From Microbacterium terrae (lineage in GTDB: Bacteria > Actinomycetota > Actinomycetes > Actinomycetales > Microbacteriaceae): DNA of 64,000 bases. The notes beneath the pieces are model-generated. The model was not told the DNA's origin and searched no databases. It saw only the letters and a program-made list of their open reading frames with translations. The DNA lies in the NCBI RefSeq assembly GCF_017831975.1, contig NZ_JAFDSS010000001.1, positions 1,612,001 through 1,676,000 on the forward strand, given 5' to 3'. The stretch's first letter is position 1, and the number at the start of each line of letters is the position of its first letter. A program made the translations under genes and the position numbers. This document shows, piece by piece, positions 51,284 through 59,722 of this stretch.

Positions 51284-51595
51284 GTAGTGGGTTGTCCTTG
51301 TTGGGTTGGGGTGTCGGGCTTCGGCTTTTCGCCGGCTCCGAACGCGCGAGGGCGAACGGATGCCTCGAGCCGAGGCGAAGCGGATTTTCTGTCGTGCGAT
51401 GCCACCGGGTTCCGATTCGAACCGGACCCAGGCGTGGCTGAAGAGCCACACGAGTGACAGTCAATGGTAACAGAACGCGTCTGTCGCTCGCCATGTTCCT
51501 CGCGCACCCGGACTCCGCCGTATCGGCGGCCTCGGAACCCTGTTCCGTCGCGGCTCAGGAGCTGCCGCGCGAACGGGTTCCGGGCTTCCGCCGCG
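51284..51595 (-). other. rpsA leader and promoter region
   Basis: No protein gene is seen in these 312 nt. On the minus strand a possible -10 (TACCAT near 51463-51468) leads into a long leader. The leader has hairpin GTGGCT/AGCCAC with loop GAAG (51434-51449) and a second at 51407-51429 whose loop contains a TTCGAA-like sequence. S1 often controls its own synthesis through its leader; that role here is only inferred. Confidence 0.45.
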
Positions 51596-52351
51596 TCAGC
51601 GCGGAAGGTCGATCGGTGCGGTGGATGTGGCGTCGGGATCGAACGGCGGGATCGGCGCGGTGTAGTGCTCGCCTCGCAGCTCCGCCAGCCGCTGCGCCTC
51701 GCGCTCTTCGGCGACGTCGAGCCAGCCCCGGCGCCGCGGCGCGGGCGGTTCGGCGGCGTAGGAGACCGCGGCGACGTATGCGGGAATGGCCGGCGGCGGC
51801 ACGACCGGGGGCTGCGGGGCGACCGACGCCAGGTGGGGCGACTCCGGCGTCCGCGCGGCGGCGCCGCGCAGCCCCGCCTGCTGGATGACGCGCTGGATGG
51901 TGAGGCCGCGCTCGTCGGGGTGCCCGACGTAGCGGATGTCGCGCAGCCCCTGCTCCTGCGCGGCGGACTCGAAGACGAAGTGCCCGTAGCCGAAGATGCG
52001 CCCGATCATCGGCTTGTGCACCGAGATGTCGAGGATGCGCGAGAGCGGCATGGTGGCGATGCTTTGCGAGAGGATGCCGTGCACGCGGAACACCCGCATG
52101 TTCGTGATGACGAAGCGGTCCATGTGCCGGTCGAGCAGCCGCCAGAGGGCATGACAGCAGATCGCACCGCCGATCAGCGCCGGCACCCACCATGCCTGCG
52201 CCGGCACGAAGAAGGCGAAGAGGAGCACCACGGCGCCGGCCCACAGCTCGAGGGCGGCGGAGACCATCGCGGCCCAGTGCTTGCGCACCTCGTCGATCAC
52301 CACCTCGCCCTGGTCGGCGATCAGGTGACGGCCGATGCGCGGGTCGAGCAC
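51596..52351 (-). CDS. PH-domain (bPH2-type) membrane protein
   Basis: The 251-residue protein starts at GTG 52351. Two hydrophobic helices lie near residues 30-70 (WAAMVSAALELWAGAVVLLFAFFV and WWVPALIGGAICCHALWRLL). A bacterial PH-like fold follows (RFVITNMRVFRVHGILSQSIATMPLSRILDISVHKP). The last 100 residues are Pro-rich and disordered. The function is unknown; relatives are small envelope proteins. It lies 2 nt after the 55-residue gene and is probably translated with it. Confidence 0.85.
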   Translation of the reverse strand: MLDPRIGRHLIADQGEVVIDEVRKHWAAMVSAALELWAGAVVLLFAFFVPAQAWWVPALIGGAICCHALWRLLDRHMDRFVITNMRVFRVHGILSQSIATMPLSRILDISVHKPMIGRIFGYGHFVFESAAQEQGLRDIRYVGHPDERGLTIQRVIQQAGLRGAAARTPESPHLASVAPQPPVVPPPAIPAYVAAVSYAAEPPAPRRRGWLDVAEEREAQRLAELRGEHYTAPIPPFDPDATSTAPIDLPR

Positions 52352-52353
52352 GG

Positions 52354-52521
52354 CTAGCCGTTCGCGAGTTCGACGAAGAACTGCGTGACAGCCACGCCTG
52401 CTCCCCAGACCGCGCCGATCGCGCCCTGCACCGCATTGGCGGCATCCTCAGGACGCGTCACCAGGTAGAACACGGCGAACGCGATGACCAGTGCCAGGGC
52501 GATCCGCTTGACGATCTTCAC
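52354..52521 (-). CDS. 55-residue membrane protein
   Basis: A GTG-started 55-residue protein (VKIVKRIALALVIAFAVFYLVTRP and a second hydrophobic run VWGAGVAVTQFFVEL) lies just upstream of the PH-domain gene. Two short helices are joined by EDAANAVQGAIG. Its tight spacing with the next gene supports a joint role. No family is recognised. Confidence 0.7.
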   Translation of the reverse strand: MKIVKRIALALVIAFAVFYLVTRPEDAANAVQGAIGAVWGAGVAVTQFFVELANG

Positions 52522-52632
52522 GGTGAGGGGGTCCTTTCGGGTCGGCGACAGCGGGCAGGGTCCCCCCACTGCACTCTGCCAGTTCTACCCCGAGGAGCAC
52601 CGTTCCCCCCGCAGGCGCGGCGGCGTGGCGGC

Positions 52633-53682
52633 TCAGGGGCGCAGGAGCACCTTGGTCGCGCGACGCTCGTCCATCGCCGCGTACGCCTCTGCGGCATCCG
52701 TCAGCGGGAGCTCGAGGTCGAACACGAGGCCGGGGCGGATCGCCCCTGAGCGCACGTCGGGCAGCAGCTCCTCGATGTACCCGCGCACCGGGGCCACTCC
52801 CCCGTTGACGCCCACGTTCCGGTTGAACATCTGGCGGACGGGCAGCTCCGGGCCGCCGTTGGGGACGCCGACGTAGCCGACCATGCCGCCCGGGCGTGTG
52901 GACCGCAGCGCCTGGTCCATCGACTCCTTGGTTCCGACGCACTCGAGCACCCGGTCGGCCCCGATGCCGCCGGTGAGGGCGCGCACCGCCTCGACGCCGG
53001 CGTCGCCCCGCTCCTCGACGATGTGCGTCGCACCGAACTCGCGGGCGAGCGCCTGGCGCTGGGGGTGCCGCGACATCGCGATGATCGTCGTCGCGCCCAG
53101 GCGCTTGGCGGCGATGATCGCGCAGAGCCCCACCGCGCCGTCGCCGACGACCGCGACCGCGTCGCCCGCGCCGACACCCGCCGACACGGCGGCGTGGTGC
53201 CCGGTGCCCATGACGTCGCTCAGCGTGAGCAGCCCCGGGACCTCGGCATCCGCCACCGGACCGGGCACGACGGCGAGGGTGCCGTCGGCCAGCGGCACGC
53301 GCACGCGCTCTCCCTGCCCGCCGTCGGCGAATCCGCCGACCCGGTCGTCGGATCCCCACCATCCGCCCGCGAGGCACGAGGTGCTCACCCCGTTGCGGCA
53401 GTTCGCGCAGGTGCCGTCGCACACGTAGAACGGCGCGATCACGAAATCTCCTGCGGCGACCGTGGTCACCTCGGGGCCGACCGCCTCGACGACGCCGACG
53501 AACTCGTGGCCGATGCGGTGCGGTCGGTCGGTCGGCGTCACGCCGCGGTACGGCCACAGGTCCGAGCCGCAGACGCAGGCGGCGACGACGCGCACGATCG
53601 CGTCGCCGCCGGTGGACAGCACGGGGTCGGCGACCTCTTCGACGCGGATGTCACGGGGGGCGTGGATGACGGTGGCGAGCAT
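52633..53682 (-). CDS. zinc-dependent medium-chain alcohol dehydrogenase
   Basis: The 349-residue enzyme has catalytic zinc ligands Cys38 (CGSDLW), His59 and Glu60 (GHE). Structural zinc cysteines are 88, 92, 95 and 103. The Rossmann motif is VVGDGAVGLCAIIAAKRLG. It resembles Tdh/Zta1-like oxidoreductases acting on secondary alcohols or aldehydes; the substrate is not predictable. ATG 53682 has TAGGCT (53689-53694) 6 nt upstream, divergent from the DUF1653 gene. Confidence 0.93.
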   Translation of the reverse strand: MLATVIHAPRDIRVEEVADPVLSTGGDAIVRVVAACVCGSDLWPYRGVTPTDRPHRIGHEFVGVVEAVGPEVTTVAAGDFVIAPFYVCDGTCANCRNGVSTSCLAGGWWGSDDRVGGFADGGQGERVRVPLADGTLAVVPGPVADAEVPGLLTLSDVMGTGHHAAVSAGVGAGDAVAVVGDGAVGLCAIIAAKRLGATTIIAMSRHPQRQALAREFGATHIVEERGDAGVEAVRALTGGIGADRVLECVGTKESMDQALRSTRPGGMVGYVGVPNGGPELPVRQMFNRNVGVNGGVAPVRGYIEELLPDVRSGAIRPGLVFDLELPLTDAAEAYAAMDERRATKVLLRP

Positions 53683-53694
53683 GGTCCGAGCCTA
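53682..53694 (-). promoter_or_regulatory. leaderless-type promoter of the alcohol dehydrogenase
   Basis: TAGGCT on the minus strand (53689-53694) ends 6 nt before ATG 53682. Confidence 0.5.
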
Positions 53695-53727
53695 CGGCCC
53701 GCGCCCGCCGTGTGCGCGGCATCCGCC

Positions 53728-53740
53728 TACCCTGGTCGCA
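53728..53740 (+). promoter_or_regulatory. leaderless-type promoter of the DUF1653 gene
   Basis: TACCCT (53728-53733) ends 6 nt before ATG 53740, forming a second divergent leaderless pair with the dehydrogenase. Confidence 0.5.
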
Positions 53741-53949
53741 TGACGATCGAACCGGGCCGCTATCGGCACTTCAAAGGTGCGGAGTACGAGGTGATCGGCG
53801 TCGCCCGCCACAGCGAGACCGAAGAGGACCACGTGGTGTACCGCTCGCTTTCCGGCGGCGGCTCGCTGTGGGTGAGGCCGCTCGCGATGTGGGCGGAGCA
53901 GGTCGAGCGCGACGGCTACCGCGGACCGCGGTTCTCGCCGGTGGACTGA
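53740..53949 (+). CDS. DUF1653 protein
   Basis: The 69-residue protein is a single DUF1653 domain: GRYRHFKGAEYEVIGVARHSETEE, then VVYRSLSGGGSLWVRPLAMW. The family is small, soluble and of unknown function, built around conserved Tyr/Trp and an SH3-like fold. Its end overlaps the convergent permease gene by 34 nt. Confidence 0.88.
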   Translation: MTIEPGRYRHFKGAEYEVIGVARHSETEEDHVVYRSLSGGGSLWVRPLAMWAEQVERDGYRGPRFSPVD

Positions 53950-55367
53950 TCGGCAGGATGCTCGGCGTGTGCCGCGCCGAGCCGGCTGTGGCGCCTGCCC
54001 CACAGCAGATAGAACGCCAGCACGACGGCGACCCACACGGCGAACCATGCATACGTCGTCCACCCGAGACCGGTGATCAGGTACAGGCACGCGAGGATCG
54101 CCAGGATCGGTGTGACCGGGTAGCCGGGCACGCGGAAGCCGCGCGGGAGGTCGGGGCGGGTGCGTCTGAGGACGATCACCCCGAGCGACACGACGATGAA
54201 CGCGACCAGTGTTCCCATCGACACCAGATCCCACAGGCTCGACAGCGGCACGAGCCCCGCGAGCGCGGCGACCGCGCCAGCGACGACGACGGTCGAGAAC
54301 ACGGGCGTGTGGTGCCTCGGGTCCACCCGCGCGAAGGCCGACGGGATGAGGCCGTCCCGGCCGATCGCGTAGAGGATGCGCGTCTGCCCGAACAGCGTGA
54401 CGAGGGTGACCGAGAAGATCGAGATCACGGCCCCCGCCGCGAGGAGCGTCGCCGGCCAGTTCGCGCCGAGCACGTCGCCGAGGATGACGGCGAGCCCGGC
54501 GCTCTGCTGCTCGGGATCGGAGAAGTCCTGCCAGGGCTGGGCCGAGACCGCCGCCACGGCCACGAAGAGGTACACGACCACCACGGTTGCGAGGGCGATC
54601 ATGATCGCCCTCGGCAGCGAGCGCTGCGGGTCCTTCACCTCGTCGCCCGCGGTCGAGACGGCGTCGAGGCCGATGAAGGTGAAGAAGATGGTGCCGGCCG
54701 CCGCCGTCACCCCGCTGACCCCGTGCGGGGCGAAGTCCGCGAAGTGGTCGGCGTTGAACGCCGTGAGCGAGATCGCCGCGAACATCACGAGCACGCCGAG
54801 CTTGATGACGACCATGATCGTGTTCACGGCCGCCGACTCGCGGGTGCCGCGCACCAGGAGCAGGGCGCACAGCGCCACCAGCACGACGGCGGGGAGGTTC
54901 ACGATGCCGCCCTCCAGCGGACCCGCCAGCAGCTGAGCGGGCAGCGCGATGCCGAACAGGTCGGACAGCAGCCGGTCGAGGTATCCGCTCCAGCCCGACG
55001 CGACGGCGGCGGTCGACACGCCGTATTCGAGCATCAGACAGGCCGCCACGCCCATGGCGACGACCTCGCCGAGCGTCGCGTAGGCGTACGCGTAGGTCGA
55101 GCCCGACACGGGCACCGCCGACGCCATCTCGGCGTAGCAGACCGCGGTGAGTCCGGCGACCATCGCGGCGAGGACGAACGACACGATCACCGCAGGACCC
55201 GCGAGCGGCACCGCCTCGTGCATCACGAAGAAGACCCCCGTGCCCACCGTGGCGCCGACGCCGAGCATCGCGAGCTGGAACGTGCCGAGGCCGCGTTCGA
55301 GTCCGCCCACGGCGGGCTTGGTGATGCCGATCGGCTTCCGCCGGAACAGCTCGCGGGCGAACCCCAT
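53916..55367 (-). CDS. APC-family amino acid permease
   Basis: The 483-residue transporter has about 12 membrane segments. The first is GVGATVGTGVFFVMHEAVPLAGPAVIVSF, and a later conserved loop reads FFTFIGLDAVSTAGDEVKDPQRSLP, typical of the cationic amino acid transporter (YfnA/CAT) group. The usual GTGIF is GTGVF here, so substrate choice is open. ATG 55367 follows GGGAGG. It overlaps the DUF1653 stop on the other strand. Confidence 0.9.
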   Translation of the reverse strand: MGFARELFRRKPIGITKPAVGGLERGLGTFQLAMLGVGATVGTGVFFVMHEAVPLAGPAVIVSFVLAAMVAGLTAVCYAEMASAVPVSGSTYAYAYATLGEVVAMGVAACLMLEYGVSTAAVASGWSGYLDRLLSDLFGIALPAQLLAGPLEGGIVNLPAVVLVALCALLLVRGTRESAAVNTIMVVIKLGVLVMFAAISLTAFNADHFADFAPHGVSGVTAAAGTIFFTFIGLDAVSTAGDEVKDPQRSLPRAIMIALATVVVVYLFVAVAAVSAQPWQDFSDPEQQSAGLAVILGDVLGANWPATLLAAGAVISIFSVTLVTLFGQTRILYAIGRDGLIPSAFARVDPRHHTPVFSTVVVAGAVAALAGLVPLSSLWDLVSMGTLVAFIVVSLGVIVLRRTRPDLPRGFRVPGYPVTPILAILACLYLITGLGWTTYAWFAVWVAVVLAFYLLWGRRHSRLGAAHAEHPADQSTGENRGPR

Positions 55368-55534
55368 CGCACACCTCCCACGCTCGTCGTCCCGAGTCTA
55401 GGGACGTGGATGCCTCGCACGGGGGGCGGATGCCGCGTGGCGGGGCATCCGTCGCCGATGCCCTGGTGCACCGATCCAGCCGCTGCTAGCGTGCCAGGCA
55501 CCGACGCGCCTCCCGCGACCGTGAAGGGGACGAG

Positions 55535-57136
55535 ATGACAACCGCCGACAGCACAGCCCCAGCCGGCTCACCGGCCGGGAGGCCCCGCGAGGAGTGGACA
55601 GGGCAGCTCGGGTTCATCCTGTCGGCCATCGGATCGGCCGTCGGTCTCGGCAACATCTGGCGCTTCCCGGGCGTCGCGTACGAGAACGGCGGCGGCGCGT
55701 TCCTCATCCCCTATCTCGTCGCGCTCATCACCGCCGGCATCCCGATCCTCTTCCTCGACTACGCGATCGGCCACCGGTTCCGCGGGGCGGCCCCGACGTC
55801 GTTCCGGCGGCTCGGCGGCGCCGCCGGCCGCTGGCTCGAGTCGCTCGGCTGGTTCCAGGTGACGATCGCCTTCGTCATCGGCCTGTACTACACCGCCGTC
55901 ATCGCCTGGGCGATGAGCTACTTCGTGTTCTCGTTCGATCTGCGCTGGGGTGACGACCCGGCGGGCTTCTTCACCGGCGAGTACCTGCACGTCGGCGAGC
56001 CCGGCGTGAGCCTCGAGTTCGTCCCCGGGGTGCTCGTCCCCCTCGCCCTGGTCTGGATCGCGGCGATCATCGTGCTCGCGGCCGGCGTCGCCAAGGGCCT
56101 GCAGCGCGTCAACGTCATCTTCCTGCCGCTGCTCGTCGTCGCGTTCCTCGTGCTCGTGGTGCGCGCGCTGTTCCTCGACGGCGCGGCAGACGGGCTCAAT
56201 GCGCTCTTCACGCCCGACTGGGCGGCGCTCGCCGACCCGAACGTGTGGATCGCCGCCTACAGCCAGATCTTCTTCTCGCTGTCGATCGCCTTCGGCATCA
56301 TGATCACGTACGCCTCGTACCGTCGGCGGCGCGCCAACCTCACCGGCCCCGGCCTCGTCGTCGCGTTCGCGAACTCGTCCTTCGAGATCCTTGCGGGCAT
56401 CGGCGTGTTCGCGACGCTCGGCTTCCTCGCCTTCCAGCAGGGAGTCGAGGTGGCCGAGCTCGAGGGCATCGCCGGTGTCGGGCTCTCGTTCATCACGTTC
56501 CCGGCGATCGTCTCCCAGATGCCGGGCGGCCCGATCTTCGGCATCCTCTTCTTCGGTTCGCTCGTGATGGCCGGATTCACATCGCTGGTCTCGGTGCTGC
56601 AGGTGGTGTCGGCCGCGATCCAGGAGAAGTTCTCGCTCACGCCGCGCGGCGCGGCCGTCGGCGTCGGCGGAGTGTCGGCGGTGCTGTCGATCCTGATCTT
56701 CTCGACGACGACCGGGCTGCTCGCGCTCGACGTCACCGATCAGTGGGCGAACAACATCGGCATCGTCGCCTCGGCCGTGTTCACGACGATCCTCGTGATC
56801 TGGGTGTTCCGTCGCGGTCCTGAGCTGCGCGCGCACCTCAACGCCGTCTCGACGTTCCAGGTCGGGCGCGTGTGGGTGCTGCTGGTGGGCGTCCTCGCGC
56901 CGGTGGTGCTCGGCTACATGCTGATCTCGCGCATCACCACGCTGCTCGTCGACGGCTATGAGGGCATGCCCGGGTGGTACCTGGCGCTCTTCGGCTGGGG
57001 CACGGTGCTCGTTCTCGTGGTGGGTGCGGTGATCGGCACGGTGCTGCCGTGGCGCCGCTCGCCCGACGACTTCACCGCGTGGCCGCCGTTCCCGGCCGAT
57101 GCGGGCACGACGACACAGACGGAGGCGCGCCGATGA
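55535..57136 (+). CDS. metP: sodium-dependent NSS-family transporter (MetP-like)
   Basis: The 533-residue protein has about 12 helices and the NSS signature WTGQLGFILSAIGSAVGLGNIWRFPGVAYENGGGAFLIPY at residues 22-61, with GNIWRF the key part. It follows the bacterial MetP/TnaT pattern for neutral amino acids such as methionine and alanine. A GAAGGGGACGAG ribosome-binding site lies before ATG 55535. Its stop overlaps the start of a small partner gene, as in Corynebacterium metPS. Confidence 0.88.
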   Translation: MTTADSTAPAGSPAGRPREEWTGQLGFILSAIGSAVGLGNIWRFPGVAYENGGGAFLIPYLVALITAGIPILFLDYAIGHRFRGAAPTSFRRLGGAAGRWLESLGWFQVTIAFVIGLYYTAVIAWAMSYFVFSFDLRWGDDPAGFFTGEYLHVGEPGVSLEFVPGVLVPLALVWIAAIIVLAAGVAKGLQRVNVIFLPLLVVAFLVLVVRALFLDGAADGLNALFTPDWAALADPNVWIAAYSQIFFSLSIAFGIMITYASYRRRRANLTGPGLVVAFANSSFEILAGIGVFATLGFLAFQQGVEVAELEGIAGVGLSFITFPAIVSQMPGGPIFGILFFGSLVMAGFTSLVSVLQVVSAAIQEKFSLTPRGAAVGVGGVSAVLSILIFSTTTGLLALDVTDQWANNIGIVASAVFTTILVIWVFRRGPELRAHLNAVSTFQVGRVWVLLVGVLAPVVLGYMLISRITTLLVDGYEGMPGWYLALFGWGTVLVLVVGAVIGTVLPWRRSPDDFTAWPPFPADAGTTTQTEARR

Positions 57137-57300
57137 CCCCGATCGCGATCACCTTCCTGCTGCTGGCGATCGCCCTGGTGTGGGGCGGGCTCATCGCGAG
57201 CACGATCTACCTGCGCTCGCGCCCCGAGCGAGACGACTACCCGCCGGGCGCCGCCGACGACCACCGCGAAGACGTCGCGCCCATCGAGCACGACACCTGA
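57133..57300 (+). CDS. metS: MetS-type small subunit of the NSS transporter
   Basis: The 55-residue protein has one N-terminal helix (ITFLLLAIALVWGGLIASTIYL) and a short charged tail (RSRPERDDYPPG). It fits MetS, the small subunit needed by MetP in corynebacteria. ATG 57133 overlaps the metP stop by ATGA. A short CGCCA/TGGCG hairpin (57311-57324) follows. Confidence 0.85.
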   Translation: MTPIAITFLLLAIALVWGGLIASTIYLRSRPERDDYPPGAADDHREDVAPIEHDT

Positions 57301-57328
57301 GCGCGGCGGGCGCCAGGCTTGGCGGAAC

Positions 57329-58108
57329 TCAGTTGAGTGCTCGGGTCTCCGCCGGGATGACGCCGCCGGCGTACAGCGCGGCAGCGGCATCCTGCAGCGC
57401 CGTCAGTGCCACCCGCTGCGTCATCGGCCCGTACGACACGCGTGCGACCCCGAGCGCCTCGTACTCGCCGGCGCTCAGCGCGCCCGGAAGGCCGATGACG
57501 CTGATCTTGCGCTCGCCGATGCCGTCGACGAGCTGTCGCGTCACGGCGGCGTCGAGGATGCCCGGCACGAACACCAGGTCGGCGCCCGCCGCGAGGTACG
57601 CACGGCCGCGCTCGATCGCGTCGGCGATCGACTCCTCCACAGGGCGCCCGCCCGCACGGACGAACGCATCGGTCCGCGCGTTCAGCACGAAGGGGACGCC
57701 CTCGGCTTCGCCGGCCGCGATCGCCGCCTCGACAACTGCGACCGACTCGTCGAGCGGACGCAGCCGGTCCTCGATGTTCGCACCCACGACGCCGACGCCG
57801 ATCGCGCGGCGCACGGTGTCTCCCGCGTCGCCGAAACCGGCGTCGAGGTCGGCGGACACCGGCAGGTCGCCCACCGCGTCGACGATGCGGCCGACGAGGT
57901 CGAGCATGATCTCGAGCGGGATGTTCTCTCCGTCGGCGTAGCCGAACGTCGCGGCGATCGAGTGCCCGGCGGTCGCGATCGCGCGCGTCTCGGGAAGGGC
58001 GGCGATCGTCTTCGCCGACACCGCGTCCCACACGTTCACCACCTGGAGGATCTCCGGTGCGGCGTGGAGGCGTGCGAGGGTCTGTGCCTTGTCAGCGGTA
58101 GTCGTCAT
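57329..58108 (-). CDS. isocitrate lyase/PEP mutase superfamily enzyme
   Basis: The 259-residue TIM-barrel protein shows VSADLDAGFGDAGDTVRRAI (metal-binding Asp pair), GANIEDRLRPLDES and FVLNARTDAFVRAGG. These place it in the PEP mutase/isocitrate lyase superfamily, in the small group with oxaloacetase- or carboxyPEP mutase-like members. The active-site KKCGH loop of isocitrate lyase is absent, so it is not that enzyme. ATG 58108 is preferred; TAGCGT (58116-58121) lies 7 nt upstream. Confidence 0.88.
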   Translation of the reverse strand: MTTTADKAQTLARLHAAPEILQVVNVWDAVSAKTIAALPETRAIATAGHSIAATFGYADGENIPLEIMLDLVGRIVDAVGDLPVSADLDAGFGDAGDTVRRAIGVGVVGANIEDRLRPLDESVAVVEAAIAAGEAEGVPFVLNARTDAFVRAGGRPVEESIADAIERGRAYLAAGADLVFVPGILDAAVTRQLVDGIGERKISVIGLPGALSAGEYEALGVARVSYGPMTQRVALTALQDAAAALYAGGVIPAETRALN

Positions 58109-58121
58109 GGGTTCCACGCTA
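58108..58121 (-). promoter_or_regulatory. leaderless-type promoter of the PEP mutase-like gene
   Basis: TAGCGT on the minus strand (58116-58121) ends 7 nt before ATG 58108. Confidence 0.45.
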
Positions 58122-58466
58122 ACGCGCCGGCATGGCGTGCGGGTTGCCGCGATGCGGCGACTTCGCGGCCGGCATGGGGGTTCCTGTCAACGGGGGCATA
58201 AGAACCTCCCAGCCCGGGTTGAGAGGTTGGATCCGTTCGATCGGCCCGGCGCCCGACCTGAGTGCGCCGCCGGATCGACACGCGACGGAGCGAGACCGCA
58301 CCCCGTGCCGCACACCCCGCGGCAGGAGGGGCGGTCTCACCCGATACCGCCCAGAGCCGGCGTGCGCATTCCCCCCGGAGCGCCCGCCGGCTCCTTCGTT
58401 CCGGCCCGTTTTGACTTCGTCGCCGTGCGGGCACTAACGTCCCCTCGATCGGACGAGGGGATCGAC
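58122..58466. other. intergenic region with three inverted repeats
   Basis: No protein or tRNA gene is seen. Inverted repeats are AACCTC/GAGGTT (58203-58228), GGCGGT/ACCGCC (58330-58351) and a longer GC hairpin GAGCCGGCG/CGCCGGCTC (58354-58393) with inner GCGC pairing. A plausible -10 TAACGT near 58435-58440 serves the Pr6Pr gene. Confidence 0.45.
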
Positions 58467-59192
58467 ATGGGCGAACCGACTGTGCGGGCCGTGCTGCGCA
58501 CGCCCCAGTTCTGGTGGCGCGTCGCCATCGTCTTCGCGTGTGCGCTCGGCCTCATGAGCGGTGAGCGCCGGCTCGCGTACTTCACCACGCAGAGCAACGT
58601 GATCGTCGTCGCCTACTTCGCAGTCGCCGTGTTCTGGATGCTGCGGCGGCGACGGACGGATGCTCCGGCCCCCGTGCTCCGCGGCGGGGTGACGCTGTGG
58701 ATCGTCATCACCGGGCTGGTCTCGCACGTGCTCTTGAACCAGGGGGCGAGCCCGTTCCCCGGAATGGCCGATCCCGATGCCGCGGTCGCCCTGGCCAACC
58801 AGTCGCTGTTCATCCTCCACTACGCCGTGCCGGCGATGGTGCTGCTCGACTGGGTGCTGTTCCCGCCGCACGGCATGGTCCGGTGGCGCGATGCCGGGTG
58901 GTGGATGCTCTACCCCGTCGCGTACGGCGCCATCACTCTGGTACGCGCGGCGGTGTTCCCGACGGTGAGCGACCGGTTCCCCTACCCCTTCCTCGACTAC
59001 GTCGACCTCGGCGCGGGCGTCGTGGTGTCGCTGCTGCGCGTCGTCGCGGTCATGGCTGTGCTCGCGGTGGGCGTCGTCGCGCTCGACAAGCTGGCGGCCG
59101 CCTTCACGCGCCGGCGCGTCGACGAGCGCCGGTACGATGCCGACGAACGTCCGCGCGACGCCGACGAGGCGCCGGACGCGGTCTCGGTGTAA
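58467..59192 (+). CDS. Pr6Pr-family membrane protein
   Basis: The 241-residue protein has about six helices and fits the Pr6Pr (FAR-17a/AIG1-like) membrane family. The conserved pattern is YFTTQSNVIVVAYFAVAVFW in the second helix, HYAVPAMVLLDWVLFPPHG in the fourth, and YPFLDYVDLG later. Eukaryotic AIG1 relatives are hydrolases, with a Thr/His pair, but no activity is shown for the bacterial form. GAGGGG precedes ATG 58467. Confidence 0.85.
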   Translation: MGEPTVRAVLRTPQFWWRVAIVFACALGLMSGERRLAYFTTQSNVIVVAYFAVAVFWMLRRRRTDAPAPVLRGGVTLWIVITGLVSHVLLNQGASPFPGMADPDAAVALANQSLFILHYAVPAMVLLDWVLFPPHGMVRWRDAGWWMLYPVAYGAITLVRAAVFPTVSDRFPYPFLDYVDLGAGVVVSLLRVVAVMAVLAVGVVALDKLAAAFTRRRVDERRYDADERPRDADEAPDAVSV

Positions 59193-59214
59193 CCGGCAGC
59201 CGCCGGGCGGCGGC

Positions 59215-59637
59215 TCAGTCGGCGACGTCGCCGTCCACATACCACCAGCGGTGCCGCTGATGCACGAAGCGGCTGCGCTCGTGCAGTTCACCGCGCTCGC
59301 CGAGCCCGCTCCACCGCGCGCGGAACTCCACGATCCCGTCCGCGTCGCCGGCCGCACCTCGGACCGTGTCGACGATCCGCAGCCCGGTCCAGCGCAGCGC
59401 CGCGTCGATCGTGAGCTCGCTCGGCCGGGTGCGCGGATGCCACGTGTCGGCGAGGTAGCGCGCGTCGCCGATCGCGAACGCGCAGTACCGCGATCGCATC
59501 AGGCGCTCGGCGGTGGGAGCCGCCTCGCCCCGGTGGAGCGGACCGCAGCACCGGTCGTAGGTCTGGCCCGACCCGCACGGGCACGGAGCGCCCGCCGCAG
59601 GCCGAGCGGTGCGAGGGGTGGGCTGGCCGAACGACAT
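59215..59637 (-). CDS. YchJ-family SEC-C motif protein
   Basis: The 140-residue protein has the metal-binding SEC-C motif CPCGSGQTYDRCCGPLH near residues 19-35, then the YchJ core AERLMRSRYCAFAIGDARYLADTWHP and a final HRWWYVDG. The function is unknown. ATG 59637 has TACCGT (59645-59650) 7 nt upstream and is divergent from the next lipoprotein gene. Confidence 0.9.
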   Translation of the reverse strand: MSFGQPTPRTARPAAGAPCPCGSGQTYDRCCGPLHRGEAAPTAERLMRSRYCAFAIGDARYLADTWHPRTRPSELTIDAALRWTGLRIVDTVRGAAGDADGIVEFRARWSGLGERGELHERSRFVHQRHRWWYVDGDVAD

Positions 59638-59650
59638 GGCCTCCACGGTA
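59637..59650 (-). promoter_or_regulatory. leaderless-type promoter of the SEC-C gene
   Basis: TACCGT on the minus strand (59645-59650) ends 7 nt before ATG 59637. A GGAG in the spacer may also act as a ribosome-binding site. Confidence 0.4.
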
Positions 59651-59709
59651 GCCGCCGCAGTGCTTCGCACCGCTGTGGATAACCGGGGTCGTGCGGCCGC
59701 CCCGCGCAC

Positions 59710-59722
59710 TACCGTGGGGGCG
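59710..59722 (+). promoter_or_regulatory. leaderless-type promoter of the lipoprotein gene
   Basis: TACCGT (59710-59715) ends 6 nt before GTG 59722, making a divergent pair with the SEC-C gene. Confidence 0.45.

Noticed and set aside
51400..51435. tRNA-like T-loop GGTTCGAATC in the rpsA leader
   Set aside because: The flanks do not form a T stem, anticodon arm or acceptor stem. It is part of a simple hairpin.
58360..58400. Sequence whose translation resembles the usual read-through of tRNA 3' ends
   Set aside because: No cloverleaf or CCA end can be folded around it.
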